DNA of 64,000 nucleotides, taken from NCBI RefSeq assembly GCF_029784155.1, contig NC_073692.1, positions 330,789,920 through 330,853,919 on the forward strand. Reading direction: 5' to 3'. The stretch is from Uranotaenia lowii. Lineage: Eukaryota; Arthropoda; Insecta; Diptera; Culicidae. The notes beneath the pieces were generated by a model that saw only the letters and a list, made by a program, of their open reading frames with translations, was not told the DNA's origin and made no database searches. Made by a program: the position numbers and the translations under genes. Shown in pieces: positions 23,476-37,079 of the stretch; position 1 is the stretch's first letter; each line of letters opens with the position of its first letter.

Positions 23476-25989
23476 AAACCAGTAACCAAAATCATTTAAT
23501 GAAAGGGTTTAGCGTTTAGTTTGAAATGATTGCTGAACAGCTTATCATATTGTGTTTTGCATAGAAAACTTTGAAAAAATGATAATAAATATGTTGACTT
23601 TTGGGATCCTTCAGAGGAAAAAGTATCTCGGCAGCAGAAGATTCTGCTGCACCGTCGACGAACTAAAACACATTGTTTTGGTTCTCCGTTTGTTTTGGTC
23701 AATTCGTTTGTTGAGAATAATAGCGATTGATCATAGATGATTGTTGATGACAATTGGTGATGATGTACACGGTACAAATGTTTACATCATCACACTGTAA
23801 AGCAAACCTGCTCAAATTGTGGTTAACAGTAGCACTGCAGTGCTGGCAGATAAGAATGAATAAACTTATCGAATTGAGTACTTTCCCGGATAGGGAATAT
23901 GATAAGTGGAGAGTGCGACGATAGCAATCGCTAATGAATTGTGTAGTTATGTAATGACTAGACTAACGGAAGTGATTAAGATTAACTCTATTCCACCACT
24001 GAACCCTGCGTTTTCAACAAAATACATATTTAACGAATGGTTATTAATTACAATCTTCTCTTAAAGGGGGAATTCAATGGCAGTTTTATGTATGTAGGTA
24101 ATTTGCATGTGCTAACTTGCATCCCGAATTTAGATTGCTGCTTTATAATATAAAATTAAGGGGGTTAAGAGCAATGTTTGAAAAAAAAGTCTTAAAATAT
24201 GCCTGCTTCTCAAGAGTCAGGTTAAGATTTTTCAATTCAAAACTCAGAAGACAAGTTCAAAGTTTCGGAAGATTAAGAACGTTACCATTCAAGGCACCAT
24301 TCATGTGCATATACCTCAAATCGCCGAAGTGGAATCGATTGCCATCATTTTCCTTCCATCGCGCTCGACATATCTCAAACCAGTTCAAGTTTGGACGACC
24401 AGAGAATTCACCTTCACATACAAGCAGGCGGCAGAAAAGCGAAACCCCGCACTATGAGTCATAAGAGCAGCAGTGCATCCACCAAGCAGTCAGTGTCCAG
24501 CCAGGCACAGGCTCGATGGATGGGTAGAACCTCAAAACGAGCATCGAAGATCTTACCCCAATCCCCATGCGAAACCCATACCATTACTGCTGCTGCTGAC
24601 CGAATGAATGGTAAATGCACATTCGCGCTAGCTCTGTGGAGGCTGTCCCCCAATCTTCCGGTCCTCCATTAACCCTCCCCTCAATGGGTGAGTTTTCAAT
24701 CCCTCGTTCGAGTCTCACATTCACAGATAAGCGAGAGGCTCCGCACCGTTACAGTACAGCAGCAACAAGAACGAAGAAAAGGAAAACCCCGCGCTCAACC
24801 AACACGAAACCAACGATTAACGTCATCCAGCTCCTCAGCTCACAACATGTTGCTGTCATTGGCGTTTTTATTTTGTGGTAAAAACTTGTTTTGCACTTGA
24901 ACGTGCTTTCTCGTTTGCACACACAGCAACGATGCTGCCACTTCGGGCGATGTTTTTTTGTTTTTTTTTTCTATGTTTTCGCTTGAAACTTGTTCCGATA
25001 TGCTGTCAGTTTTGAAAAGAGAGAGAGAGTGAGTTCCTTAAACCTTGCGAAAAAGTGGTCTCTCACTGAGAGATTACACCTTTCTCGTGGGTGGGACTAC
25101 CCCGACAGGTGGTTCTCGATTTGACAGCATTTTTCCGTTGGTTGGCATAGTTTCAGGCGTTTTCTAATGCTGTGAGCTGTTTTTGTTTGATTTTTTTTCC
25201 TCTGTTCAGTTTCACTCGAACATATAGGACACTCGCACTTGATGTTGTTTTCATTGGGCGTGAAATGGTTGGTGTTTAATGGTTGTTTTTATTTTCAGTT
25301 TTTTTTTCTGGCTTGCTTGCTTGCTGCAAACAACCATACGACCATAAATATAGGCTAGTGTTGCCGCCCATAACGAGGTGAAGAAGTATAAAAATTTGAT
25401 ACCAGCATTATTTTGTTGCAGATCATGACTATGATGATGATGGTATCGGGAACGGAACTTAGTCAAAGTGATAATGTACATTTTACGATCCTTGAGTTTG
25501 ATCTATTTTGCGTAGGAACTACCAGTAAAATCCTTCTTTTAAATTTTATATCTGCCCTTTAAATAGGCGATGTACGTACTGACAGCCCGGAAACTTACCA
25601 TTTATAGTTCAAATGCGAGGTACAAATTTGCATCTTTGCGCCTCCATAAATCCAAATTGGTAAACGGTTCTTCAATAAGGGACGAATACTGGTGGGTTAA
25701 CCTACCAAGGCATAGTACAACCTTGATTGGCGCCAAATTCGTGCAGGGCGACGACGTGTTTGTTTTGCCTGTATACCATTATGGCTGCTTCTGACACATT
25801 TCTTATAAGGGCATCAACCCAAAATAGGTCGTCTATTTATTTTTTTTTTTTTAGTTTTGTAGGCTTACTTCTTATTTGCTCGAATGAATTTCAATCGGGT
25901 AACAATGAAGAGAAGCTACGTTGAAAATTTATTTATATTTTGAGTGAATTTTTAACTTAATTTTTAACAATACTCGTTCATTATTTTTA
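23476..25989. other. non-coding region with GC-richer patches
   Basis: 24.1-24.9 kb and 25.0-25.3 kb are less AT-rich and include a GA run at 25018-25030, but the open frames there (for example 24391-24672 and 24688-24900) overlap one another in different frames, have no splice or start context I trust and match nothing I know. Confidence 0.4.
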
Positions 25990-27930
25990 ATACTTTTTTA
26001 AACAAATTTGGTACATGTTGAATTTAAGTTGATGTGATTTTGCGTGTGAAAGTTTCATTCACTTAAGAAACAATATCAAACATGTTGGTTTCTATCTTTC
26101 TGAAATTTTTCTGTGTTCTCCTTTCAATAATTGCCCTGTTGAATAAATTTCTGACAAAAATTTAAAAATCTTGTGCATTTTTTCGTATTTATGTTTTGAA
26201 TAAAAGCGATTTTGTATGTTTGATTTTCTGCTTTAAGAAGAGAATATCACACATATCACGATAAAACGAGCACGTATGTTAGAGAAGATTTCCGATATAT
26301 AAGATTCTACACATTTAGAGTAGGATTTCAAGTTTTTCTTCACTTATATCAGTTTTTTGATAAAATTTCCGATAAAAATGGTTTAAACTTTTTTGAGTTT
26401 GAGTTCATTTGATTTTGCGTGTATAATTTTTTTTCAATCATGTTGGTTTCTGTTGAACTTTCTATAGAATTCGAGCCCAATTTTTTTTTCTTTTTTAATG
26501 CAAAACGAAGTAATTGATTTGCAAATATTTTCTGAATGAAAAGACCAAAACTTTGCCTAGTTTCAAAATTTTATCGTATGTAGATTTATCTCCATGGAGA
26601 CACTAGTAAGTTTTGTTTTCCATGGGAATTTTCTCTCCAAATTTTATTTTTCTTGAATAAGTTTTTAAAAAAATAAATAAACGTTTTAAAAATAAATATT
26701 TGAAAAAATGAGAAAAAATTTGACGAATTTGAGTAAATGTGATTTTGTGTGTAATAATTTTGATTACTCAAGAAAGGATATAACACTTATATGTTTTTTT
26801 TTGTTCTTTTTAACATTTCTTTTTTTTTTTTTTTTTTTTTGAAAAATAATATTCAGAAAACTTTCGTAAAAGTTTTGATCAAACTGGGCCAAAATAAATT
26901 GAATTTGAGTAAGTGTGACATGACGTCCACTATTTTCTGCACATAAGAAAGAGTACAACAATGGTTTCTATTCTTATAAACGATCCTCTCTCGCAAATTC
27001 TTTGATACAGAACAAAAATTCTGTTTGAGTACAATTCTAGACAAATATAATTACATGCATTTATTTTTGCCCTTCTGAAAGAATATCATCACAAATTTGT
27101 TTTCTTAAAAATATTTCTGAGAAATGGACCAATTCTTTCCTGATAAATTTCTGGTACAAATCAGCAAAAATTTGTAAAAATTTTCCGGATTTGAGAGGAA
27201 ATAACACTTTTTTGTAGAATCCTTTTCGTTAACTATTTTTTTCAAATCCGTTTGGAAAAATTTCTGATAAAACTGAGCAAAAATTAACTGAATTTGAGTT
27301 TTTATAATATAGCGTGTATTAGGTCCACTTATGAGAGAATACATTGCATTATGGTTTCTGTCTTTCTAATGAATTTACTCTCGCATATCTTTTTTTTTAA
27401 ATAATTCCTGGAGAAAATGTTTGAAGCCTTTCTTATAAAAATTAAGAGAAATTTTGAATAAAATTTAGAAAATATGATTTATCATGTTTAAGTTTCCTGC
27501 ACTTAAAAGAGACAAGTTTCCTTCTTTCTGTGGGATATTTCTGTCAAGTTTCTTCTTTCTAACAAATTTCCGATAAAAAATACAAGTGTTTTTAAAATAA
27601 AATTTTGATAAAAAAATAAACAAAAATTTATTGAATAAACGTGAGTTTGAGTGTATCTATTTTTTCACTCAAGAATTGACCTTTGTGTTAAGTTTGCTCC
27701 CGCAAATTCGGATATTTTTTTGAAAAAAAGCCCAGCCCATTTTGAATTTCGAATAAAAAAATATCTGCTAAACTTGAGCAAATGTCATTTTCCGGGCATA
27801 AAATTTCTGCATTTAAAAAATGTACTACACATGTTTGTCGAAATTTTTCTGTAGAATTTCCTCTCGTAAATTGTTCTTTTTGAAAAAAAAAATTGATAAA
27901 CATTTACAATTTTTTTTAGAATGAACTGCT
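25990..27930. repeat. ancient decayed tandem array
   Basis: A loose composite motif recurs in the same order at about 26032, 26402, 26727, 26905, 27293, 27463, 27640 and 27778: GAATTTGAGTAAATGTGATTT, then a CACTTAAGAAA-type block, then ATGGTTTCTATCTTTCT, then CTCGCAAATT. Spacing varies from about 140 to 390 bp and identity is low. Confidence 0.6.
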
Positions 27931-30900
27931 GATCTCCGATTTTCTTTTTAACAATAAAACTCTTTTGTATGAAAACAGTTTGAAAAAGAAAAACTCTTGA
28001 AAGAGTGTCCAACAAAGTTAATGCAAAACAGTTTTTACGGCTTTTTTTAAAGACGCATTCTTGCGGATCAAATTTCAGACACCCAGCTGCTCCAAGTATG
28101 ATTCGGTTAATAAATCACTCGCCTAATTGTGATATATGCTGCACGAAACTTCCAGTCCAGTTCGACCTTGCTGCTGCTGCTGCTACTGCTTTTGGCACCC
28201 ATCAGAAGTCGGCTGTCAGTCCTCGGCAAGTCCATAATAAACCATAAAAATAATGTAGCAAATATTAATGGGGTCGGCCTCTACATTCTTCCAGGTCAGG
28301 TCAGCCATTAGCATAGAAGCTTGAGCTTCAGAAAAGTTTTGCGTAGCTGTTCTAGATTTAAATAAAACATTTTGTATAAACTTTAGTGCAAAAATTAGGT
28401 TTCAATAGCTGATTCTGCATTTCAGATTTCTTCTAAATCGATCAATCGTAAAAAAAAACAAAAAAGCTCCGACAAGAATAATTTCTCGAAGTTGGCTTTG
28501 TGCCGAAACTTAAGGTGTCAAAATAACCGGAAACGAATCCGCTTCTATCGCTCTTGTCGGTGCGGAAAATGTCCATCAAAATTCAGCAAATCAAAAACTT
28601 TTGCCTTAGGCTGCTTGCTTCTCCCTCCTTCTATGTTTTTTTTCAAAATTTTAACAACACACGCAACCTTCCATGGGCCGTCCAATCGAATCGCCCAAGA
28701 GAAGATCCGAACGAGGGTGCGAGATTTATGGCTTTGGGAAGTTCGATTCGCTCCCATCAAATGAACCACGAATGATAGTAGCGCGCGGCACATGGCGACC
28801 GTCACACCAGAAAAGGTCGCCTTTTTTGAGGGTCAAGATAAGCTTTGTTGTGATGCTTTTTTTTCGCAAAAGCAATCGTTCGATACTGAATTTTGCTGTC
28901 TCGTATCAGACATTCTGTTTTACGTGCGTAATTTGCAAGTTCCACTTGGTTGCACCCAGCTTCGAGCGATCCGCTCTTATATTCCCGGAACGTGCCACTT
29001 GCGACGTTGCGGAATCATCAACTAGCGGACCGATCGACCTCTTCATTCAATGTCGTTTGGTGGGCGTTTGCCCAGTTTCAAACCAGAATCTCCGGCACGA
29101 GAGATGACTGGATGAGTCATTGAGTGGAAACAAAACTCGAATTGCAAAAAAAAATGAACGCTCTTTGCTCGTTTGAAAGCAAGCCAGCCCATCCGTATGG
29201 GATGAATATATTTTTATTTGGAACTTTATACGGTAATGATAATTACGGATCCATCAAGCCCCGGCGGAATGGGAAAACTTAATTACGAACAATATTTGCT
29301 GCTGATGTGTACTGAAAATTTTGCCTCCCCATCTGCTGTAGCAGCGATAGATGCTTGGATGCACGATGAGGTTGGTTCATATGGATTTGGGATGTGCGGT
29401 CTAATTGGCGGTTCCTCTTTTTTTCCGGATGAAATTATTTCATTAGCTCTGGCACCTGGCCGTGGATGCGTTATAACTCGATCAAACTCTATAGTGCTCT
29501 AGGGGAAGCTTTCGATGCAAATTTTGTTACCTGTTTTTTTTCAATAGAAATAGTACTAATCAATGAAGTAAATTAGTGTGGATTAACTGAATCTTTCGCT
29601 AAAATTGCATTGTACTTAGCAGTTGAGAGTTTTTCTATATTTTGTCATTAGAAAAAATCCAAAATACGAACCACATTACGATACAAAAGCCAATTTATAA
29701 TACCTAAGTATTGTTGATGATCTTTCCAGAAGCTAATGTTAAGCTCTGATTATGCACGATAAGTTTTGCTTTTTCGATTTCTTACAAAAGCTCCAAACAC
29801 TCCATAACGATTTATCCAACGACACCTAATCAAAAAGCCTTACCAGCCCTATTTCAACTGTGGTTCAACTCTTTTCTCACGTAATCACCACGGATCAATA
29901 TGCAGCAATCGTAATTTCACACGACATTACACTCTGGCTTTCGTGCAGAAGTTGGTACAATTTTGTTCGAGGCTTTTTATCAGCCACCATGAACGTCGTA
30001 AATATATGAGGAGTAAAATGGAAATTCCACTCACATGTTATGGGCTGCAAGAAAATTCGAATCGATTGGCTCCAAGCGGCTCGGAGGAGAATGGAAAACG
30101 GAATGGAATCGAAACATTTCCCTGTATTCTCCAGTTTTCCTTGCTATTGGCAATCGATGCGACACAACGACGATGGTGGGTATTTGCTATTCGGCAGCAT
30201 GACATATTGAACCACATTTTTTTGCTCCATAAGCTTGAAGCTACAATTTCAACCGAGAAGTCCGAAAAGCAAATTGACGATAAAAAGTCGAAACAATCTG
30301 AATAATATATTTCGACTATTTTGAAAACTGAAACCCGAAGACCTTACAACAACAACACTAACTTTTGTGCTGTTGAAAATTGTAAATAAACGCCCTAAGC
30401 TTCTTCCAATCAAAAATATTTTAATTTTAATATTTATTCAGCAATGTTTGTTACAAATTTAGTGATGTTTTTCTTCATACTCAATCTAAAATTTGTGGTT
30501 TTTTTTCCAGAATCAGAAATCTGCTTCTTCCAGAAATAAAATTTAAAAAAAGCGTTCGAAATTTTCAAGCCTTTGTTTTCACTACTTGTCTGTCGTAAAC
30601 ATATTTTAAAGTTTTTTTTTTCGTCTGAAACTTTTCCAGAGGAGGGCATATAGCGACATTGACATTCACAAAAGACATTTTGATTACCGTTATTTTATTT
30701 TCCGAAAAAAATCTCAAGACTTATCGAAAGGGACATATAGTGAAGTCACCGATCCACTGAAAAAAAAAACGAATTTAAGAAGGACAAATTTAACAAAATT
30801 GTCCGTAAGAAAGCGTAAAGGGGCATATACCAGAGTCACTGGTCCTTCAATAGAGATAAAATTAGGACAAAACTTCAAGAAAAACAGCTGAAATTCATCA

Positions 30901-30967
30901 CATTTTTTATGACTTCCAATTTACGGTATTTTTGTTTCGTTTATAGTCGTTTTAAGATCTTCATGTC
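27931..30967. other. non-coding region, no gene supported
   Basis: Contains a short TGC/GCT run at 28168-28190. Open frames at 28673-29107, 29218-29502 and 29943-30305 are within the length expected by chance in the less AT-rich parts and show no domain I recognise. Confidence 0.4.
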
Positions 30968-31115
30968 ATTTCAATATAAAAAATGCAGTTGGCAGATAGT
31001 CATTGAAAAACTTATCCGGTACAACTTTGATCAATGTTTACTCTTGGGCTCGAACTCACGCACATCGGCTCAGGAAGCAATTGACTTGCCAACTGAGCTA
31101 TATTACAAGCCGCAA
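30968..31115 (-). mobile_element. tRNA-derived SINE, copy 1
   Basis: Read on the minus strand it begins GCGGCTTGTAATATAGCTCA. It carries an A-box-like TAGCTCAGTTGG (31100-31089) and a B-box-like GAGTTCGAGCCC (31057-31046), spaced as in a tRNA. The tRNA-unrelated tail includes GTACCGGATAAGTTTTTCA. The same head and tail occur at 37.8 kb on the plus strand, which shows that this is a dispersed family and not a tRNA gene. Confidence 0.8.
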
Positions 31116-31265
31116 TTTCGGCAAATTTTTGGCTTTTTCTCAATAGGAATTTTTTAATGGAGAATAACTACATCACTTGTCAATTTGTTAAGAACAGAGA
31201 AAATAAATTCTAGACAAATTTTTCAAATTTTTTTCCTGATAGATTGGCATGATTTTCCAGCCAAC

Positions 31266-31380
31266 CAGAGGTGCCAGATATCCAGAAAAATCAGAATTTG
31301 TCCTGATTTTCGAAAGACCGTCCTGATTTTTTAAACTGTCCTGATTTTTTTTAAAAAGGTTTTTGAATGTACTGAATTTT
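31266..31380. mobile_element. hAT-like terminal fragment
   Basis: Starts with CAGAGGTGCCAG and continues with CAGGA/TCCTGATTTT runs that mirror, inverted, the right end of the element at 31523-32220. No partner end or target duplication was found, so it is probably a fragment. Confidence 0.6.
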
Positions 31381-31522
31381 ACTGATTTGCAAAGAAATGT
31401 CTAAACTGTAATTCAGTTCCTAGTTAAATTTACAGGATATCGATCAAATCTTTAATAAAATAGATAAACCGACACTTATGTTCGGTTCAGATTAAATTGA
31501 AATGGTGTTTTCTCATATAAAC

Positions 31523-32220
31523 CAGAGGTGCCAGTTGGTTTTGACAAAAATCAGGACACCGCGATGAAAAAAATCAGAATTTTTCAGGACACCACCAAAT
31601 CGATGGAAATAACATGCAGCTCTGCTTGCACAGCAGAAAAAAGGCGAAATATTATTTGAAATTTCCTTACTGTAAAGAAAAAAATATCTCTCTTGTGTGA
31701 ATCATACCATCAGTTTGTTACTTTTAAGCATATGGGTAATTTTTTCGCAACTTTGACTAAAATCAGCAATGAGTGTAACGTTTCAGTTGGCTGCAGGGAT
31801 GCCAGATGAATTTGCCAAAAATCAGGACTACATGAAGATAAAATCAGGATTTTTCAGGACACTACAAATTCTGCTTAAATTGCATAGAAAAAGGCGAAAT
31901 ACTGGTACTGAAGACGCCTAAAACTATGCAACTGAAGCGAGCAGAACCTTAGCTGACCTGCAATTTATATCGAAAAATACCACTGTATCATCCAAATCAA
32001 ACATTATCATAGGTTAAACTAATTTATAATTGATTCGTTTGATGTTTTCATCATATAACTATAAATTTAGTTATAATGTAGATATTTTTATGAAAATCAG
32101 GACGTTTTACAGACCATTTTTCAACAATCAGGACAACTCAAGCGTTTTTGAAAAAATAAACAGGACGGTCTCTCGAAAATCAGAACAAATCCTGAAAAAT
32201 CAGGACACCTGGCACCTCTG
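31523..32220. mobile_element. non-autonomous hAT-like element, 698 bp, 8-bp TSD
   Basis: The ends are exact 12-bp inverted repeats CAGAGGTGCCAG / CTGGCACCTCTG. The identical octamer ATATAAAC flanks both sides (31515-31522 and 32221-32228). An 8-bp duplication with CAG-starting ends is the signature of hAT transposons. There is no transposase ORF; the interior is AT-rich with many TCAGGAC / TCCTGATTTT motifs. Confidence 0.85.
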
Positions 32221-32484
32221 ATATAAACAACAGGCCAGCTAAAATTCTGCTCGCCTCAGTGTATAAATTCAGGCGTCTATAGTACCAGTATTTCGCCTTT
32301 ATTTATGCAATTTAAGCAGAATTTGTGGTGTCCTGAAAAATCCTGATTTTTACTTCATGTAGTCCTGATTTTGACAAATCTGCCTGGCATCCCTGCAGCT
32401 AACTGAAACGTTACACTTGTAGCTGATTTTAATCAAAATTGCGAAAAAAAATTACCCATATGCTTAAAAGTAATAAATTGATGT
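31708..32484. repeat. long inverted repeat, 264-bp arms, 249-bp loop
   Basis: Arm 31708-31971 pairs with 32221-32484. Shared landmarks include CTTTTAAGCATATGGGTAAT, AACGTTTCAGTTGGCTGCAGG, CAGGACTACATGAAG, GGCGAAATACTGGTACT and GCGAGCAGAA. Each arm also contains a CAGGGATGCCAG end of the family seen at 6.07 kb. The left arm lies inside the hAT-like element and the right arm lies outside it, so the structure is nested. Confidence 0.85.
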
Positions 32485-32941
32485 TTTAATTCAATTCGAA
32501 AAGAGTGCATTTTTTGGCTTTACACTAGGAAAATTTGAAATAATATTTGTTTGATATGTTTTTAAAGGCATTTAGTTACACATTTTCTTTAAAAAAAATC
32601 AAATTCTGATGGAAGCTATTTAAAAAAATTATTCAATTATTACGGCTGGGTTGCATCTCAACATAAAAAGACGTAAAAAATATAAAAATCTGTTAAAAGG
32701 TTCTGTTTATTCCGGCAGCTATGCATTTTGGAATGACCGCGCAACCATCACCAAGTTGACTTAAAACGACTATTTAAAAACAACTGTAATCAGCTATTTA
32801 CATTTTAAAAGTTGTCACATCCCATTTTATCTTTGGGCTTATCCTCCTTCAACAACGTTATGTGATGTCTCAAGCATAAACGGAAAATTTGCTTATTTCT
32901 CTGCTGATTAAAACGTGAAAAAGATGCTTAAGATTTTCGGG
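32485..32941. other. non-coding spacer
   Basis: AT-rich with no feature identified. Confidence 0.4.
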
Positions 32942-33091
32942 TATACACTGAAAAAAATTCCGACCAAAATTTGTCAGACTTTAATTAAATATTCAATCAA
33001 GCTAAGCGAGGCTAGCTATACACTGAAAAAAATTCCAACCAAAATTTGTAAGACTTTTATTAAATTTTGTCAATTCTTATCTTGTAGTACT
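32942..33091. repeat. 75-bp tandem repeat, 2 copies
   Basis: TATACACTGAAAAAAATTCC starts at 32942 and again at 33017, followed in both by ACCAAAATTTGT-AGACTTT. The second copy diverges toward its end. Confidence 0.8.
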
Positions 33092-36000
33092 GCTTTTAAA
33101 ATCAAGTTTAATACAAAAAAAAAATCCAACAAAAATTCTCTTTTTTCACTAAGATTACTTAGTAATCGTTAATAGAAGTGAACTCTTGGTTGCAATTTAT
33201 GACCTTCACAAGTGGTGCTGTCTAGGATTTTTATTTCCAAACCTAAGATAACAGATACACCGGTGTTGTTTGGTGAAATCCAAATAAACATTTCGCAATG
33301 GTACAATAACGGAGAGGATCTCTTTCTGGACAACGTGTCTAATTTTTTTTTGCTGCTGTCCATATCCCCAAACAATTTTTCTTTGATAACAAATCTGCAT
33401 CAACAGACATCTTTCAAATTAGTCCCCGTGTGTGTTCTTTTGTATCATTCACATGCTCCAGATAAGAACGTGGCGCTAGCGATTTGCAAATTTTGATTCG
33501 CGAATGATAGCCTACAGAATCCGGAATGGGAGCAGCAGCGTGTTATGATATCTTGTTATAAGCCTTCGTTCACGTGTCCCCAGCAGGCGTTCCGGAGATT
33601 AACTAGATTTATGTACCGACTTGTTTAGCTAGAACTGGTAACGTGAATGTTGGCTGTCTGCTGCCGGTCCTGTTTGCTATTAATTTAGGTGGGTGTGTAG
33701 AGATTATTAACGATACTTTCATTGCCGTCTCAAGGTTGATTTCTTGTTACCAGGAAGTTACTCTTAGAAAAAGAATTATTAGAAGGTTCTTTTTTTCAGT
33801 TTGTTTGAGTAAAAAGAATCCAAATTTTGAATACTTTTTACACAATAATCACCCTTAGATTTTGAGAGCTCAAAAATAAATATTGATTATGGAACCAAAC
33901 TTATCGATTCCATTCTAAAATTTAACCAACTGCTCAAATTGTGCCAAAAATGGCTGTAGACGTTGTTTCTCACCGATGTCTCTGTCAATCTTGGAATCTT
34001 TCCACCATAAAAACATTCCCCGGATCATGAGAGATGACGTCCAGTTTCCCCATATTAAAAGAAAATATTTGTCTGGAATTGCTTGCGCCAGTCAGCTCAA
34101 CAGTACTTATCTGCTCCAGTATTTATCAAGCCAGTCGGACCAAATCCGTTCCGACATCATCGGGTCAATATTTGCCGCAGTGATTTTCGAACACTCTCTC
34201 CTCCAATCTCAAGCTCCAAGCTGAAAGCTAAAATCATATCAACTGAATCGGAGGAAAAATTCCATTCTCATCCATACTCACGGGCCGGTAACTTTCCGAT
34301 CCTTATTCCTCGAAATCGGGCACCAATAACGTCAATTGACGATTCGAAGGAAAAGTAAAAGTAAAGCTTGAATTTACTTGAACAGTTGATTTGCGAAATC
34401 TCGAACAAAGCTAAATGTTCGAAATAAGACCTTTCTTAGTGAGAGGCTTCTGGTGTCTGGCACCAGATGGCATAATATGTTTGTTTTTAAGTTATCGATC
34501 GTCATTGATACTCTTTGAAATTTCCCAAAAGTTATTAGAGAAGCGAATTCATAATTGATGATTTATAGTAAATATTTCTCCGATTTGTACCAAACCGGAT
34601 GTAGTGATTCACAATTCAAACAGTCAAATTTCAAGTATTATTCGTTTGCACACTGGGTTCTCCTGAACCTTTTGAATAAATATAATTTTTTTTTATACAA
34701 AAGCTGTTCAGACAAGGTATTATTTTCGAATCAACCACCACATTTTTGCTGCCAACTAGTGTGGGGCGTTATGTGAATCAATTGCAATCAATTTACGAAA
34801 TGTCATCGCAGCCGCGACTCACAAGAATGTCATCACGAAGGGGGCGGCAGGAGACAAGTTGCAGTTTGTTCACCAACACCAGTTGGAACAGCTAAACGAA
34901 CGATACACGTTCAGCTCAGCCATTGAAACGACGAGGAGTGAATTAGCATATTAGAGGTTTTATTCATACACAAAAAAGTTCTTACCGGGGGGGAACAACA
35001 TTCAATATAACGTCAAACGATTCTGAATAGCTGTTTCCAAGCATTCGATTGGCAGAGAAATCCGGAGAGTTGGGAGCGAGCTCCAGATCAAAACAAACGT
35101 AAAACTTCAACTTCCTGTTGGAATTCGGTTCTCTCATTAATGGGAAAACACAAGATTTGAGTCACGGGTTTTTGCTGCTGTCTGATTATTGAAAATCGTA
35201 CCGAAGGAGGCTTTATTTGTTTGGATTCTAGTGCTCTGATGAGATCCTCCACTTTACTCACTCAATATGGCGACCGTGAGAGGAACTCATTCTCTCCCGA
35301 GAGAAGCATTTTTACTGAATTCTAACATAACTCACAACACCATTGAACACCTACCTAATTATAAGCTTCAACAAATGAGAAACATGGTGTTGGCTATGTG
35401 AGAACTTGGTTTAGAGATATTAATCACTGCTGCTACGGTGGGTTTAAGTAACAAAACATAGATTATGTGCAGGAATTCAGCTGTGGCAAAAGGGGTTAAT
35501 CGAAGGGTTTTGATCTGAAAACAAAGACTAGTTTTTTAAATGTTTAATTGAGAACTTGAGGTACACATCTTTTTTTTTTGAACTGCTTGGATGGATAATC
35601 TACACTTTTTATTTCGGCCAGGGAAGAACCGGGAATCTCAAAAAACTATATCTGGAGTCAATACTATTCCAATCCACAACTGTGTCTGAGTAGATTAGAA
35701 TTATCAGTTTCTATACGTTACATATTACGTTAAATCGAAATTGTTGTGTAATTTGTTTAAACTTTTCACTTTTATACTCCCATTTTCCAAAATTTTGCGG
35801 TTTCCTATCTATTTTTCATAAATTTTTGGGACATTTTAGTCAGTGATGTTGTGAATTTCCTATTTTTTCTTAATGGCCCCAAACATTATGCACACATTTT
35901 GCGCAAAACAGAGGGAAAATCCCAAAATTAGAATGCAAATAGCAAAAAAGGTAACAAGTTAAAATTTAAACACAGAAAAAAGTGAACAAACGTGCTTTTC

Positions 36001-36750
36001 TCCAAATATGTTATTCTTCTTAATCCGAAAAAGGGTATAAAGCTTATTTTTAAACAAAGGTCCAACAGGATTTTTTTAATGGGATTTAAACTCAACAGGA
36101 GGCATTTGTCCCTTTAAAGGTCCAACAGGAATCAACTCAAAGAAAGATAAAAAAAGCAAGCAAAGCGAAGTATCAAACCTATTGTCCAAGCAATCCCATC
36201 TGTTCTTGTCAGCTTCTTTTTCACAAATACTCTATCTGTGATTGTAACTTTTTTTTCTATACTACTCAAATTTTGCATGTTCACTACTTAGAATGTCAAT
36301 GTTCCTGATATTTAAATATTTGACTGATTTTTGCTTGATTTTTGCCTGATTTCTGTTTAAAAATTACATAAAAACTACATAAAAGTTTAAGGATGCGACA
36401 ATACCAAAAAATTTTACAGTAACGACAAAAAAAGTACCACTTTGTGCATATCATAAGAAACTAAATTATCCGAAGTTTTGCTTTGAGAACGTTCTGAATT
36501 TGGAAAAAAAACAACGTCGACAACTCTGATGATTTTTTGAAGCTTCTTCTTCAACTATACTCTTTTTCCTTCTTCAATTTTTCTTTTTGATAAAGATGAA
36601 ACTCTGACTGGTAACGAGGATTCAAAAATTACAGAATTTTAATGTGTTTCAAATCTCTTGTCGATGAAGATGTAGCTTTTAAAATTAAAAAAAAATCAAC
36701 CATTTAATGTGTTTTAAAAAGAGATCTAGCAACTTAATCAAGCGTACATT
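33092..36750. other. non-coding region, no gene supported
   Basis: Open frames at 33212-33496 and 33976-34358 lack start context, splice sites or recognisable domains. 36051-36130 holds a small direct repeat around the phrase AAAGGTCCAACAGGA. Confidence 0.4.
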
Positions 36751-36960
36751 TTTCAGGGATATGATCGGTAGCATCTTATAAATGTTAAAATCAGCAGCCC
36801 ACAGAAAAAGTACTTTGTACGTTGTGACTGAGATTCGATCTCATGACCATTGCCTTAGAAATCTGTCTGAATGTCTATCTTATAGTTACTAAAAACAAAG
36901 TTCTGTTATTGAAAATGTTGGGTGAAGTCGATCAAATCACTTCATTCGGCAATTTATTCT
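36751..36960 (-). mobile_element. SINE-like interspersed repeat, copy 1
   Basis: Minus strand carries a B-box-like GAGATCGAATCTC (about 36842-36830) and an upstream TAGTAACTATAAGATAG that could be a weak A box. The block 36751-36880 aligns with 42649-42775 (shared ATGATCGGTAGCATCTTA-type core and AGAAA-GTACT-TGTA), which shows a dispersed family. Confidence 0.55.
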
Positions 36961-37079
36961 GAAAAATCGTATAACAGTCAACTATTTTGATCATACACGT
37001 TTGGTATATCCCAGCAAACATTTAGTGGGTATATCTCTCAACAACTTCGTTATATGTTTCATACACATTATAGAACGCT

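Noticed and set aside
29218..29502. 94-aa plus-strand ORF
   Set aside because: No recognisable motif and no gene context; consistent with chance.
31040..31115. tRNA gene on the minus strand
   Set aside because: Has a SINE tail and a second copy at 37.8 kb; the acceptor stem is not convincing.
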